A stretch of DNA of 64,000 bases. It comes from an uncultured Spirochaetales bacterium (GTDB lineage: Bacteria; Spirochaetota; Spirochaetia; Sphaerochaetales; Sphaerochaetaceae). Shown one piece after another: positions 7,883 to 17,212 of this stretch (position 1 is its first letter; every line of letters starts with the position of its first letter). Under the pieces are notes generated by a model. The model had not been told where the DNA came from and searched no databases. It saw only the letters and a list, made by a program, of their open reading frames with translations. The position numbers and the translations under genes were made by a program. Location of the stretch: the NCBI GenBank assembly GCA_949293595.1, contig CASFDW010000006.1, forward strand, positions 34,423 through 98,422, in the 5' to 3' direction.

Positions 7883-8431
7883 ATGAACCCTTACGCATAC
7901 ATAGCAAAGATATCGAAGCTGACATTCACGAGCGCGCAGTTCGCACTGCAGGACAGCTTTCTGGAGCTCCTTGAAACGGAGGACGACGATGGCATGATAA
8001 GCGTCAGGATGGTCAGCGACCGTGCAGGCGTGGAAAGAAGCGTCTTCTACTCCTACTACGACAACGTCAAGGACCTTCACGAGGAGATAGAGGACGACCT
8101 CATATACCGTTTTCTGAAGCTCGACGGGGAAAAGGATCTGAAGAAGTTCCTGGCCGAACTGATCAACTTCACGGACGAGGATTCAAAGAGTCTCTCGATG
8201 CTGCTGGTAAAAAAGCCCGGAATACGCTTTGAGAAGAAGCTCGGGGATGCGCTCAGGTACATCTTCTTTCCCCGTCTCAGGAACGGGGATAAGGATGCAG
8301 ACCCTCTGCTGCTGGATTTTTACGCACTGTTGCTCATCCAGGTGATGAAAAGGCACATCACAAGCCCGCACGTAATCGACATTGACAAGACGGTGACGCT
8401 TCTGGAACAGAGCAGGAACGTGCTTTCATAA
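7883..8431 (+). CDS. TetR-family transcriptional regulator
   Basis: A 182-residue regulator with an N-terminal TetR helix-turn-helix: a first helix around FALQDSFLELLETED, then ISVRMVSDRAGVERSVFYSYYDNVKDLHEEI, which has the recognition helix and the typical FY..Y element. The C-terminal part is all-helical and of no named subclass. It begins 9 bases after the XdhC-like gene but appears to have its own leaderless promoter. Position between the maturation operon and the convergent hydroxylase operon makes it a candidate local regulator; its ligand and targets are unknown. Confidence 0.8.
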   Translation: MNPYAYIAKISKLTFTSAQFALQDSFLELLETEDDDGMISVRMVSDRAGVERSVFYSYYDNVKDLHEEIEDDLIYRFLKLDGEKDLKKFLAELINFTDEDSKSLSMLLVKKPGIRFEKKLGDALRYIFFPRLRNGDKDADPLLLDFYALLLIQVMKRHITSPHVIDIDKTVTLLEQSRNVLS

Positions 8432-8462
8432 AAAACAGCTGATGCGCAGCACCAGCCGTTTT
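8431..8462. terminator. Bidirectional terminator between TetR and xdhD
   Basis: Stem GCTGATGC (8438-8445) and GCACCAGC (8449-8456), with one G-T pair on the minus strand. It is flanked by A5 on the left and T5 on the right, so it can end both convergent transcripts. Confidence 0.75.
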
Positions 8463-8466
8463 TCAT

Positions 8467-11343
8467 TCAGAACCGTCCAAGCCCCCTGAGTATCTTCTCC
8501 GGGGTTATCGGCCAGGACCGCACCCACACGCCTGTGGCATCCGCAATGGCCATCGCAATCGCAGGGGCGGCCCCGTTCGTTGCTATCTCGCTTATCGATT
8601 TCGCACCGAACGGCCCGTACTGGTCGTTGACGTCGATCAGGACGGCCTTGAAATCCTCGGGCGCCTCTCCTACCATCGGCGCACCATAGTCCGTCATGTT
8701 CGCATTCACACACCTGCCCTCCCCATCGAGGATCATGTTCTCGTAGAGGGTATGTCCGATGCTCTTCTGCACCGCACCATACATCTGGCAGAGTGCAAGC
8801 TCCGGGTTGATCGGCGTGCCTGCATCCTGTAGCGCGTAGAACTTCATGACCTTGATCTCGCCTGTTTTGACATTCACCGCAACCTGTGCGAAATGGGCAC
8901 CGTACGGAACGGCGAAATTCGGGGTGACGAACGTGCCCGTGCCCACAAGGGCTCCGCGTCCCTCCCCGCTGAGCACCGTATGTGCTATGCTGGCATACGT
9001 GAGCTCCCTTCCCGTCTTCCTTGAAACAACCTTGCCCGGCTCGGTCACAAACAGGTCCTCCTCCGGCTCGCCGAGTTCCAGGGATGCCTCGTGCAGTATC
9101 TTCTTCAAAAGATCCTTTGCAGCGTTCAGCGAGGCGTTTCCCGAAAAATAGGTTCCGCTGGAGGCATACGCACCGGTGTCGAAGAGACAGCTGTCGGTGT
9201 CCCCGCTGACCACGGAAACATCCGAGAGCGAGCATTTGAGAACCTCGGCACAGCATTTGGCGGAGATAGTATCAAGACCGGTCCCAAGATCGGCCCCACC
9301 GCTCAAGACCAGGAAGGAACCGTCGGATACGAGCTTGCACTGGGCGTTGGAGTGGTCAAGTCCTGGAAGGCCGGACCCCTGCTGGATCATCGCAAAGCCT
9401 TTGCCGATCTTCCAGTCCGGATCGTCGGACACCTCCTTTTTCCCCCAGCCGATCATCCCGGCACCCTTGTCCAGGGCCTCCCTGAGGCCGCATGAACCGA
9501 CAGGAACGACCGCTCCTTCCCTTCCTTCGCCAAGACCGCGGAGTATCTCAAGCATGTACCCTTGCCCGACTATGTTCTTCCTGGCCATCTCGAGAGGGTC
9601 TATCCCAAGCTTCATCGCAAGCTGTCCCATGCACGAGACGATGCCGAAATAGCCTTTAGGAGCACCATAGCCCTGATAGGCGCCAGTAGGCGGTATGTTG
9701 GTGTAGTATGTCGTCAGATCATAGTACATGTTGTCCACGGCAAAGATCGGAAGCGTCTTGCTGGAAGCGTTCATCGGCACGGTGAGGCAGTGGTTGCCGT
9801 ACGGTCCGGTATTCGCCCTGACATCCATGTAGATCGCGGTTATGGTGCCATCCTTCTTCGCACCCATCTTCACGCGCACCCTCATGGGATGGCGTGTGGA
9901 GTTCGCGTAGAACTCCTCTGCACGCGAGTTGCGGTAGTAGATCGGTTTTCCCGTGATCCATGTGGCGTATCCGCAGAGATCCTCGACAAGCACATCCTGC
10001 TTGCTTCCGTAGCCTCCGCCGACGCGCTCCTTTATCACATGTACCTTGTGCTCCGGAATCCCGCAAACCCATGAGACGATGCGCCTGACATGATACGGCA
10101 CCTGGGTGGAGCAATGGAGCACCAGACGGCCGCCCTCTATGCGCGAATAGCAGACATGGGGCTCGAGCGGCGTGCACTGCACCTGGCTTGTCTGATACGT
10201 CTCGTCGACTATCGCATCGGCCTCGGCGAAGCCTTTCTCCACATCACCTATGCCGCCATGGGCGCCTGCCGCTATGTTGTGTCTGATATCCCCATGGAGC
10301 GGGAACTGGTAGATGACCTTGCCATCCCTCTCCTCGTACACCTTGTTGTAGTCCTCGAGATCCGCAGGGGCCCCGGAACGGTACTCAACAAATCCGTTGT
10401 GCACCAGCGGGGCACCTTCCTCCATGGCCTGCTCGACCGTGAACACCGGATCCAGAGGCTCGTATTCCACCTTTATCAGTCCGAGCGCCTTCTCAGCTAT
10501 TTCACGATCCCTGGCGACAACTGCGGCCACTCGGTCGCCGACATGGCGCACCTTGCGGTTGAACAGCCTTCTGTCGTGCGGGCTGGGCTCCGGATTCCCC
10601 TGTCCGGCCTGCATGTAATATACATCCGGACAGTTCTCGCATGTTATCACGGTCTCCACGCCGTCCAGCCTCACGGCCTCAGAGATGTCCACGCTCCTGA
10701 CATATGCATGGGCGAACGGGCTTCTGAGCACCAGGAGCTCGTAGGCTCCGGGCAGTACCTTGTCCTCGACGAAAACCTTCTCACCTGTGACAAGGGCCTC
10801 GCCGTCTATCTTTCCCACCGGCTTTCCGACAAACCTGAGATTGTCCCTGAATGACGGGGATACGGGGGTCCTGTAGCTTCCGAACTCCCTCTCCTCCTCC
10901 ACAAGGCGCACGGCAAGGTAATAGTGCTCGTAGCCCGCATCCCGGATGAATATTCCGGAAAGTGCGTCCCGAATCTCATCCTTTGTCGGATGAGGATTAC
11001 CTTCAAGCAGGTAAGTGAGTATCAGCGCCGCCTCCGGGGCGTTATATGCGCTCTGCACCACGCCTGAGGCGATCATGGCCCGCTGCACGTCGTTGGGTTT
11101 CCTTCCGGATGACAGGACCTCCGGGGTCCTTATCACGGCCCCCTCCGCCCTGTAGGCGGGAATGAGGTTGGAGTACATGAGCTTTCCGTTGAACACTATG
11201 GTGTCGCTGCCGCAGAAGCCCTCCCTGTCGTCGCTGTCCCTCAGCGATGTGTATCCGCTCCTGTAGAGCACCGTGCGCAGATCCTCGCACGCATCCGCCC
11301 TGAGCACCACGTTTTTGTTGTTTATGACAGTCTTGATTTCCAT
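8467..11343 (-). CDS. xdhD: XdhD-like molybdenum hydroxylase (selenium-dependent purine hydroxylase candidate)
   Basis: A 958-residue homologue of E. coli XdhD (about 956 residues). The N-terminal 150 residues keep the shape of a 2Fe-2S domain but have lost the clustered cysteines (only DREGFCGSD resembles the loop), as in E. coli XdhD. The large molybdopterin part has ERVGGGYGSKQD, GAYQGYGAPKG and the catalytic-glutamate segment GPFGAKSISEIATNGAAPA. It likely hydroxylates a purine such as hypoxanthine or a urate-related compound, with electrons passing to the FAD subunit next door and YgfK. It is the last gene of the five-gene hydroxylase operon. Confidence 0.92.
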   Translation of the reverse strand: MEIKTVINNKNVVLRADACEDLRTVLYRSGYTSLRDSDDREGFCGSDTIVFNGKLMYSNLIPAYRAEGAVIRTPEVLSSGRKPNDVQRAMIASGVVQSAYNAPEAALILTYLLEGNPHPTKDEIRDALSGIFIRDAGYEHYYLAVRLVEEEREFGSYRTPVSPSFRDNLRFVGKPVGKIDGEALVTGEKVFVEDKVLPGAYELLVLRSPFAHAYVRSVDISEAVRLDGVETVITCENCPDVYYMQAGQGNPEPSPHDRRLFNRKVRHVGDRVAAVVARDREIAEKALGLIKVEYEPLDPVFTVEQAMEEGAPLVHNGFVEYRSGAPADLEDYNKVYEERDGKVIYQFPLHGDIRHNIAAGAHGGIGDVEKGFAEADAIVDETYQTSQVQCTPLEPHVCYSRIEGGRLVLHCSTQVPYHVRRIVSWVCGIPEHKVHVIKERVGGGYGSKQDVLVEDLCGYATWITGKPIYYRNSRAEEFYANSTRHPMRVRVKMGAKKDGTITAIYMDVRANTGPYGNHCLTVPMNASSKTLPIFAVDNMYYDLTTYYTNIPPTGAYQGYGAPKGYFGIVSCMGQLAMKLGIDPLEMARKNIVGQGYMLEILRGLGEGREGAVVPVGSCGLREALDKGAGMIGWGKKEVSDDPDWKIGKGFAMIQQGSGLPGLDHSNAQCKLVSDGSFLVLSGGADLGTGLDTISAKCCAEVLKCSLSDVSVVSGDTDSCLFDTGAYASSGTYFSGNASLNAAKDLLKKILHEASLELGEPEEDLFVTEPGKVVSRKTGRELTYASIAHTVLSGEGRGALVGTGTFVTPNFAVPYGAHFAQVAVNVKTGEIKVMKFYALQDAGTPINPELALCQMYGAVQKSIGHTLYENMILDGEGRCVNANMTDYGAPMVGEAPEDFKAVLIDVNDQYGPFGAKSISEIATNGAAPAIAMAIADATGVWVRSWPITPEKILRGLGRF

Positions 11344-11346
11344 AGA

Positions 11347-12024
11347 TCACCTCCCAGCTCCGGTCTTGGCCACGGATACGAGATACTTCTTGTATTCCGC
11401 CGAACCGTACATGTCGGAGACGAAAACGGCATCATCCGGTCCAAGGGCGATTCCTCCGCCCTTGACAGCATAGCATTCGGACGAGCCGAATGCGCAGGTG
11501 AGCACCGCATGGGAATGGCTGGTCAGGGCGAAGCGTCTGACCTTTACATCCTCCCCGGCCTTGAAGACCACCTTGAGGATGAGGCAGGAGCAATCCTTGA
11601 ACACGTATTCAGACAACGGGCACTCGTGGATCTCCCCCTTCCTGTTCATTACGACAAGTACAGCGGATGCGGCCACAAGCGCGGGAATGAGGTATGAATC
11701 ATCCCTTTTCGAGGCGATGTTTCCTCCAACCGTCGCCGCATTCCTCAGCTGTGGCGATTTCATTTCCGATGCCGCGGCCTTCAGGAAATCGGGAACGAGC
11801 CCGGACCCAAGCAGATCCGCGAACGTGGTCCCGGCCCCGATCTCCACCATGCCGGAGCCGACGGATATCCCGGAAGGGACAACAGCGGACACATCCACCA
11901 CCGGACGTGATGCGTCCACGGAGGAACCGAGCCGCAGCACTTCCGTGCCTCCGAGCATGTAAACACCTTTTTCAACCATCCTCACAGCATCCTGTGCTGT
12001 TGCAGGTCTAAGTACTTCCCTCAC
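11347..12024 (-). CDS. ygfM: YgfM-like FAD-binding hydroxylase subunit
   Basis: A 225-residue FAD-binding subunit of the CoxM/XdhB type. The FAD pyrophosphate loop is YMLGGTEVLRL and the second motif is SPQLRNAATVGGNIASKRDDS. It is shorter than XdhB-type subunits (about 290), as is YgfM of E. coli, which also sits beside xdhD. It starts with GTG at 12024 after a GAAGGAGG Shine-Dalgarno and ends 3 bases before xdhD. It probably serves XdhD, while the next FAD subunit upstream serves the XdhA/XdhC pair. Confidence 0.82.
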   Translation of the reverse strand: MREVLRPATAQDAVRMVEKGVYMLGGTEVLRLGSSVDASRPVVDVSAVVPSGISVGSGMVEIGAGTTFADLLGSGLVPDFLKAAASEMKSPQLRNAATVGGNIASKRDDSYLIPALVAASAVLVVMNRKGEIHECPLSEYVFKDCSCLILKVVFKAGEDVKVRRFALTSHSHAVLTCAFGSSECYAVKGGGIALGPDDAVFVSDMYGSAEYKKYLVSVAKTGAGR

Positions 12025-12046
12025 AAAACCTCCTTCATATGAAAGG

Positions 12047-12913
12047 TCAGACGATTATCCCCGGCTCCGCACCGGAAGAAAGCTTCTCAAGAAAATATGT
12101 GAGCATGCGTCTTGTTCCCGCCCTTCTCCATTCGGGCATCGCATGCGGGCTTATGATCGCGTTCCAGGCATCGGTGAACCTGCCGATGTTGTCAGGAATC
12201 TCCTCCAGACGCAGACCGATGATGATGTTCTCGGCATCGCGGCTGCGCCTGACCTTTGGCCCGGCGGCACCGGTGGAAGCCCTGAAATCCCTGACGACCC
12301 CGTCCTCGACAAGGGCCAGACAGGAAAGACTCAGCTTGCTTATCGCATTCGCCCTGCGTGTACCGACCTTGTGATAGAAAAGATGGGTGGCCCTGACTTC
12401 GGGAATCCTGACGGCGGTTATAATCTCGTCATCGTGCAGATCCGTCTTCTTGCTGCCTTTTATGAAATCATCCAGGAGCACGGTCCTCACGCCGTCGGGA
12501 CTGGAAAGCTCGACCTCCGCATCCAGAAGGATGAGCGGCTGCGGCAGATCCCCCTTGGGAGAGGCGTTGCCGATGTTTCCGCCGATCGTGGCGCAGTTGC
12601 GAAGCGCGACCGCACCCATACGGGATGCGGCTGCGGCGACATGGTAAGGCACCAACGGCGAGGATGCTATCTCAGAAGGCGTGCAGAGCGCCCCGATCAC
12701 AACAGTACCATCCTCATCCCTGTGGATGCCCTTCAGCTCCCTGAGGTTTGATATGACCATGACCGGATAGGGGAAAACCGGCGCTATTCCCGTCCCCCTG
12801 GCCGTCTGGACCATCATGTCGGTTCCTCCCGCAAGCGGACGGGCCCCGGTTTCCTTCCTGATTTCGAGGGCCTCCTCCAACGTTTTTGGAATGTAACAGG
12901 CTTCTACTGCCAT
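12047..12913 (-). CDS. xdhB: XdhB-like FAD-binding subunit of xanthine dehydrogenase
   Basis: A 288-residue medium subunit of a molybdenum hydroxylase. The FAD-binding motifs are RPLAGGTDMMVQ (near residue 27) and LRNCATIGGNIGNASPKGD (near residue 105); the C-terminal CODH-type domain follows. It takes electrons from the 2Fe-2S subunit encoded just upstream, whose gene it overlaps by 10 bases. Length and order match E. coli xdhB, though there the order is A-B-C and here it is A-C-B. Substrate assignment (xanthine or another purine) rests on family and context. Confidence 0.85.
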   Translation of the reverse strand: MAVEACYIPKTLEEALEIRKETGARPLAGGTDMMVQTARGTGIAPVFPYPVMVISNLRELKGIHRDEDGTVVIGALCTPSEIASSPLVPYHVAAAASRMGAVALRNCATIGGNIGNASPKGDLPQPLILLDAEVELSSPDGVRTVLLDDFIKGSKKTDLHDDEIITAVRIPEVRATHLFYHKVGTRRANAISKLSLSCLALVEDGVVRDFRASTGAAGPKVRRSRDAENIIIGLRLEEIPDNIGRFTDAWNAIISPHAMPEWRRAGTRRMLTYFLEKLSSGAEPGIIV

Positions 12914-13383
12914 AGGCCACCTCCTCTTTTCGCCGCAAGCTTCACGCTTTCCACGATCAGGTCATATCCCGTACAGCGGCAGATGTTTCCGCTGAGTGCG
13001 AGACGTATGGCATCCTCGTCGGGATCCGGATTCTCCGAAAGAAGCGCATATGAGGCAAGAACCATTCCGGGAATGCAGAATCCGCACTGCACTGCACCAC
13101 CGTCCGCAAACGCCTCGATGATGCACCGTCCCTTTTCGGTATCCCTTATCCCTTCTATCGTATATATCTCGCAACCGTCGACGGACGCCATGGGAATGAT
13201 GCAGCTTGTGACAAGCCTGCCATCCTTGAGCACGGAGCATGCCCCGCATTCTCCTTCCCCGCAGCCTTCCTTGACACCAATCAGGCCAAAGTCCTCCCTG
13301 AGCACGTCGACAAGACGGGCAAGCGGGTTGCCGACGAAAACCGCCTGGTTCCCGTTCAATCTGAAAACAATCTTAGCGTCCAT
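12904..13383 (-). CDS. xdhC: XdhC-like 2Fe-2S subunit of xanthine dehydrogenase
   Basis: A 159-residue small subunit with two 2Fe-2S clusters. The plant-type cluster cysteines are in EGCGEGECGACSV plus the later VTSCIIP; the second cluster uses CGFC and CRC (VQCGFCIPGMV, NICRCTGYD). Length equals E. coli XdhC (159). This is the electron-transfer subunit, not the unrelated XdhC/CoxI maturation factor encoded at 6908-7873. It overlaps xdhA by 11 bases and xdhB by 10, implying coupled translation. Confidence 0.92.
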   Translation of the reverse strand: MDAKIVFRLNGNQAVFVGNPLARLVDVLREDFGLIGVKEGCGEGECGACSVLKDGRLVTSCIIPMASVDGCEIYTIEGIRDTEKGRCIIEAFADGGAVQCGFCIPGMVLASYALLSENPDPDEDAIRLALSGNICRCTGYDLIVESVKLAAKRGGGLWQ

Positions 13384-15514
13384 TCTTCAAAGCCTCCTCG
13401 ATATCCTCGGGTGGAAGCGGTATCTTGAACGTATCCACTCCCAATGCGCGCTCCAAAGCATCGCAGTATGCAGCATCGGCGCCGTTGAAAACCAGCTCGC
13501 CCATGCCCTTCGCCCCGAAGGGTCCCCATTCATACGGGTTCTCCTGTATGAAATACTCCTGCTTCGGGAAATCCATGCTTGTTGGAACGACGTAATCCGA
13601 CATGCTGGACTGCTTGAAATAGCCGCCCTTGTTCTCCATCTTCTCCATCGATGCATAGCCGAGGGATTGGATTATGCCTCCGTTTATCTGGCCGTGCACA
13701 ATCAGCTCGTCGATCGCTTTGCCTATCTCGTGGCTGGACCATATGCCGAGCACCTTTACCTCGTTGGTGAGCCTGTCGACCTCGAGTTCGACACAGCAGG
13801 CACCCCATCCGTAACCAAGGTAGGCATCGCCGCGGAACACCGACTGATCCCATGGATGTCCGTCCGGGTGCTCGTATTCCTTCTCCACGGAGAAATCGCC
13901 CTCGCCCCAGCGTTCCTTCATCTCCAGGGCGCAGCGCTCTATTAGCTTTCCGACTATCATCGTCGACCTGGAAGCCGCGGTAGGACCGCTGTCCGGGACC
14001 TTCGACGTATCCGGATTCGGATAGTCGACATCCTCGATCGGGATTTCAAGGACGGCTGCGGCTATCTTCCTGAGAATCGTCTGGAACCCCTGCCCCATCT
14101 CGGTAGAACCGACTTCTATCCGTACCCTGTCTCCGGTCTTCACAAGCCTTGCATGGGCCTTGATTATCGCCTGCTCGCCGTTGCCTGTGAACGCACCGCC
14201 ATGGTTGTAGAAGCTCATGCCGATGCCACGTCCGCTTCCATAACCGTATTCCCTGCTCTTTCTCCAATAATCGGAGGCCCCGGCAATCTTGTCGAGCATC
14301 TCGTCAAGCATGACCTTCTCCACAATGTGGCCGTTCGTGATGGTCTCTCCGCCCTGTTTTATGAACATGCTTCTCTTGAGTTCGACCGGATCGACCCCGA
14401 TCCTGCGGGCGACATGGTTCAGATGCATCTCGATCGCGTAAAGCGTCTGAGGTGCCCCGAATCCCCTGAATGCATCGCTGGGAAAGGTGTTTGTAGCCAT
14501 GCCGAAACCTTCCACGTAGGTGTTCGGGATATCATAGACACCGTTTGCGTGGAACACCCCACGCTGCAGGACGACGAACGAAGCCGACAGATAGGCGCCG
14601 CAGTTGTAATACACCCAGCCACGGGTTCCGGTCACCTTTCCATCCTTTATTGCGGTCTTGTAGATGGTCTTGGAAGGATGTCTCTTGACAGAATAGAGCA
14701 TGTCCTCCTCCCTGTCGAAAATGAGCTTTATCGGTTTCCCGACAATGCTCTCGGCAACAAGAAGCGGACCGGCAAGCACATCAGGAAAATGCTCCTTGCC
14801 ACCGAACGCGCCTCCAGTGGTGGTCTGCCTGACCACGACCCTCTCAAGAGGTATGCCGAGCACCTGTGCGACGGATTTCCTCACGTAGAACGGACACTGG
14901 GCGGAGATGTAGAACACATAGTCCTCGCCCTCCCTGGTGACAACCGCACCGTTGGTCTCGAGATGGACATGCTCCTGGAACCCGGTCTCCAGGGTCTCCT
15001 CGAGGATCTCGTCGGCCTCCTTGAACACCTCGTCCATGTCGCGCCCCTTCTCGCAGTAGAGACTGCACATGACATCGCTTCCGTTTTCAAGTATTGGACC
15101 GCCCTTGACCGCAATGGCATCGTCTATCGTCACCGCAGGCTCCATCTCCCCGTATTCGACAACAGTGTTCCCGACCAGGCTTGAAAGCACGGCTCTGGAG
15201 GGCCCGACGAAAAGCCCTATCGTCTCTCCGACATATCTCACATCACCGTCTGCAAAACACCGCCAGTCGTCCCCGATCATGTGCAGGGAGTTCATACCGG
15301 TCTCGGGAATGTCCTTCGCGCTGATGAAATAGTAACCCTCCGGAAGGGAAGGATGTCTTATGGACCTGATCACCGCCCTGGGCACGCTGCTTCTCAGCAT
15401 CCTGGCGTACAACATGTCGTCGAAAAAGTAATCCGATGCATATTTTGCCTCACCACGGGCCTTCTGGATGGCATCGCTTCTTCTGATCCTGTCATCAATG
15501 TGTGTCACACCCAT
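13373..15514 (-). CDS. xdhA: XdhA-like molybdopterin-binding subunit of xanthine dehydrogenase
   Basis: A 713-residue large subunit. Cofactor and active-site segments visible are TTGGAFGGKEHFPD, DAFRGFGAPQ, EVGSTEMGQGFQT and the catalytic-glutamate region GPFGAKGMGELVFNGADAA. It is a little shorter than E. coli XdhA (752). It is the first gene of the operon xdhA-xdhC-xdhB-ygfM-xdhD. The ATG at 15514 follows GGAGAG. With SelD and YedE/F beside it, a labile selenium ligand on molybdenum is plausible, as in selenium-dependent purine hydroxylases; that cannot be read from the sequence. Confidence 0.88.
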   Translation of the reverse strand: MGVTHIDDRIRRSDAIQKARGEAKYASDYFFDDMLYARMLRSSVPRAVIRSIRHPSLPEGYYFISAKDIPETGMNSLHMIGDDWRCFADGDVRYVGETIGLFVGPSRAVLSSLVGNTVVEYGEMEPAVTIDDAIAVKGGPILENGSDVMCSLYCEKGRDMDEVFKEADEILEETLETGFQEHVHLETNGAVVTREGEDYVFYISAQCPFYVRKSVAQVLGIPLERVVVRQTTTGGAFGGKEHFPDVLAGPLLVAESIVGKPIKLIFDREEDMLYSVKRHPSKTIYKTAIKDGKVTGTRGWVYYNCGAYLSASFVVLQRGVFHANGVYDIPNTYVEGFGMATNTFPSDAFRGFGAPQTLYAIEMHLNHVARRIGVDPVELKRSMFIKQGGETITNGHIVEKVMLDEMLDKIAGASDYWRKSREYGYGSGRGIGMSFYNHGGAFTGNGEQAIIKAHARLVKTGDRVRIEVGSTEMGQGFQTILRKIAAAVLEIPIEDVDYPNPDTSKVPDSGPTAASRSTMIVGKLIERCALEMKERWGEGDFSVEKEYEHPDGHPWDQSVFRGDAYLGYGWGACCVELEVDRLTNEVKVLGIWSSHEIGKAIDELIVHGQINGGIIQSLGYASMEKMENKGGYFKQSSMSDYVVPTSMDFPKQEYFIQENPYEWGPFGAKGMGELVFNGADAAYCDALERALGVDTFKIPLPPEDIEEALKNGR

Positions 15515-15552
15515 TTGTGCTCTCCATTATCTTTTTCTTTATAAAATGAAGA

Positions 15553-15579
15553 ATTATACACAACACAATTCCTCGACAA
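15553..15579 (-). promoter_or_regulatory. Candidate promoter of the xdh operon
   Basis: On the minus strand TTGTCG (15574-15579), 15 bases, TATAAT (15553-15558); the spacer is short. It leaves a leader of about 30 bases with a Shine-Dalgarno before xdhA. Confidence 0.45.
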
Positions 15580-15797
15580 CAGTATACACCCAAACACAGC
15601 AATCAACAATTTGAAAATTCAAAGAAAAAGCATGTGGAAAATTTATGCATATATAAAAACTGATGGTAAAAAGAGTAATAAAATGAAATTTATCTTAAGA
15701 AAAACCTATAAATCCGAATTAATGGGACATATTTCATGAGGGAAAGCGGGAGGATGCGGCGGAGGATACCCCGCCGCATGTCAGGACATGCCCCGCG
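15580..15797. other. AT-rich intergenic stretch between xdhA and the symporter gene
   Basis: Very AT-rich and without a credible gene. Near its left-facing end an inverted repeat ATGCGGCGG/CCGCCGCAT (15754-15779) could form the 3' hairpin of the symporter transcript, but no T-run follows on the minus strand, so intrinsic termination there is uncertain. Confidence 0.5.
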
Positions 15798-17207
15798 TCA
15801 CTCGGTGTAGAAAAGCGTACCGGGCCTGGCGAACGCCTTCTTTCCGGAGACGACCCTGTAGGCGACCACGCATCCGGCAGTATATACGAACGAAAGCGCC
15901 ACAAGGATCCAGTAAAGCAACGGATCCGACTGGGCATGGCTTGCAGCCGGCAAATTGGCGCATAGAATGATTGGAATGACAAGGAAGAACACAACGCCGG
16001 AGGCATATACGTAGTCGGTCGCAACGGGTGTCTCGAAATCGGGATCCACGACCCTCAGAAGTGACAGCCCGGTCGGGAGCGTTCCGGTCGCGGTACCGAA
16101 AAGCAGCAGCATCCTTTTGAACTGGTGGTCGTCATACAGCCTCGAGCAATACCATGGAAGGATCACGCAGGTTATGAATATGCCCACCGCTGTGAGTACG
16201 AGCACCGGTATCCAATAGGAAGCGACGGCCGCAAGACTTATGGACCCCAGTGATGAAATCACAGTGAAATCGACCGACACGCCGTTGATCCTGTTGAACG
16301 TCCTGTTGTCCACCGTGTGCGATATCCCCATCCTGACCATGGCAAGCCTCACGATGTTTGCGCAGAACATGCTGAAAATGAAGTTGATGCCCCAGAGGCT
16401 CTGTACCAGTTCATCCCCGAGGCTTCCGGCAAAATGCAGCAGGAAACTGATGAGGGAAAGAAGTCCGTAGCTGATGAGGTACGTGAAGAATATGAGAGCA
16501 AAATGGTAGCTGAACGAATCCAGGGACTCACCCTCAGTGGTGTTTCTCGCACCCTCCTTCTGCAAAGCCCTTGGAAGGAATCCGGAGCGTACCCCTCCGC
16601 TCTCGAGCTTTGCAGCATCCTCCCTGCTCACCCAGCCCTGCCTGATTCCGATGTTGATCAGGGCCACGCCTCCGACGCTTCCGACAATGAAGCCGATCGC
16701 AGCCATCGACAGGCCGACCGATGTACCACCCTCGAACCCCATCGCCTCCCATGGCAACGTCATCGAATACGCCTGTCCGGGACCGAGCTCGAATCCGAGA
16801 GGCAGGGTAAGGGCTATGGCCGGAAACAGATCAGGAAACACCGTTGCGGTCATAAGGGCCACCACGAGCAGTGCAAGCAGACACTGTAGTCCGTATTGGG
16901 CCACGACGGCTATGACGTTCGCGGAAAGGGCCCTCCTGGACTTCGCCCCTTCAACCTTCTCGGGAATCCTCAGGGCCATGGCTATGAAGGAAATATTCAG
17001 CAGATGGTACACAAGATCACCCAGGAAATCCGAGTCCAGCCCGAAAAGGGGGGACACGTAGTTGTAGAACAAAAGCAGGAAAACCCCGCCTATGATGGAA
17101 GAGGGTATCAGATATTTCTGGAAAATCCTTATCCTCGCCCTCAGCAATGCCCCCAGAAGAAGCGCGGCGGAGACTATTCCGCAATGAATCATATATGAAA
17201 AGTCCAT
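15798..17207 (-). CDS. Sodium/glutamate symporter-like membrane transporter (GltS/ESS family)
   Basis: A 469-residue polytopic membrane protein resembling the GltS/ESS family (PF03616), with about twelve hydrophobic segments. The start region is MDFSYMIHCGIVSAALLLGALLR, typical of the first helix, and the repeat regions contain GFELGPGQAYSM and GSVGGVALINIGIRQGW. ESS proteins couple sodium to uptake of glutamate or other anions. The start at 17207 is chosen over an ATG 14 codons earlier because an AGGGGGTGAG Shine-Dalgarno fits it and the upstream gene ends 5 bases before it. Within a purine cluster the substrate may be an anionic intermediate; this is inference. Confidence 0.75.
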   Translation of the reverse strand: MDFSYMIHCGIVSAALLLGALLRARIRIFQKYLIPSSIIGGVFLLLFYNYVSPLFGLDSDFLGDLVYHLLNISFIAMALRIPEKVEGAKSRRALSANVIAVVAQYGLQCLLALLVVALMTATVFPDLFPAIALTLPLGFELGPGQAYSMTLPWEAMGFEGGTSVGLSMAAIGFIVGSVGGVALINIGIRQGWVSREDAAKLESGGVRSGFLPRALQKEGARNTTEGESLDSFSYHFALIFFTYLISYGLLSLISFLLHFAGSLGDELVQSLWGINFIFSMFCANIVRLAMVRMGISHTVDNRTFNRINGVSVDFTVISSLGSISLAAVASYWIPVLVLTAVGIFITCVILPWYCSRLYDDHQFKRMLLLFGTATGTLPTGLSLLRVVDPDFETPVATDYVYASGVVFFLVIPIILCANLPAASHAQSDPLLYWILVALSFVYTAGCVVAYRVVSGKKAFARPGTLFYTE

Positions 17208-17212
17208 GGTTC

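Noticed and set aside
14153..15184. A 343-codon open frame on the plus strand
   Set aside because: It is antisense to the XdhA-like gene and shows no family features.
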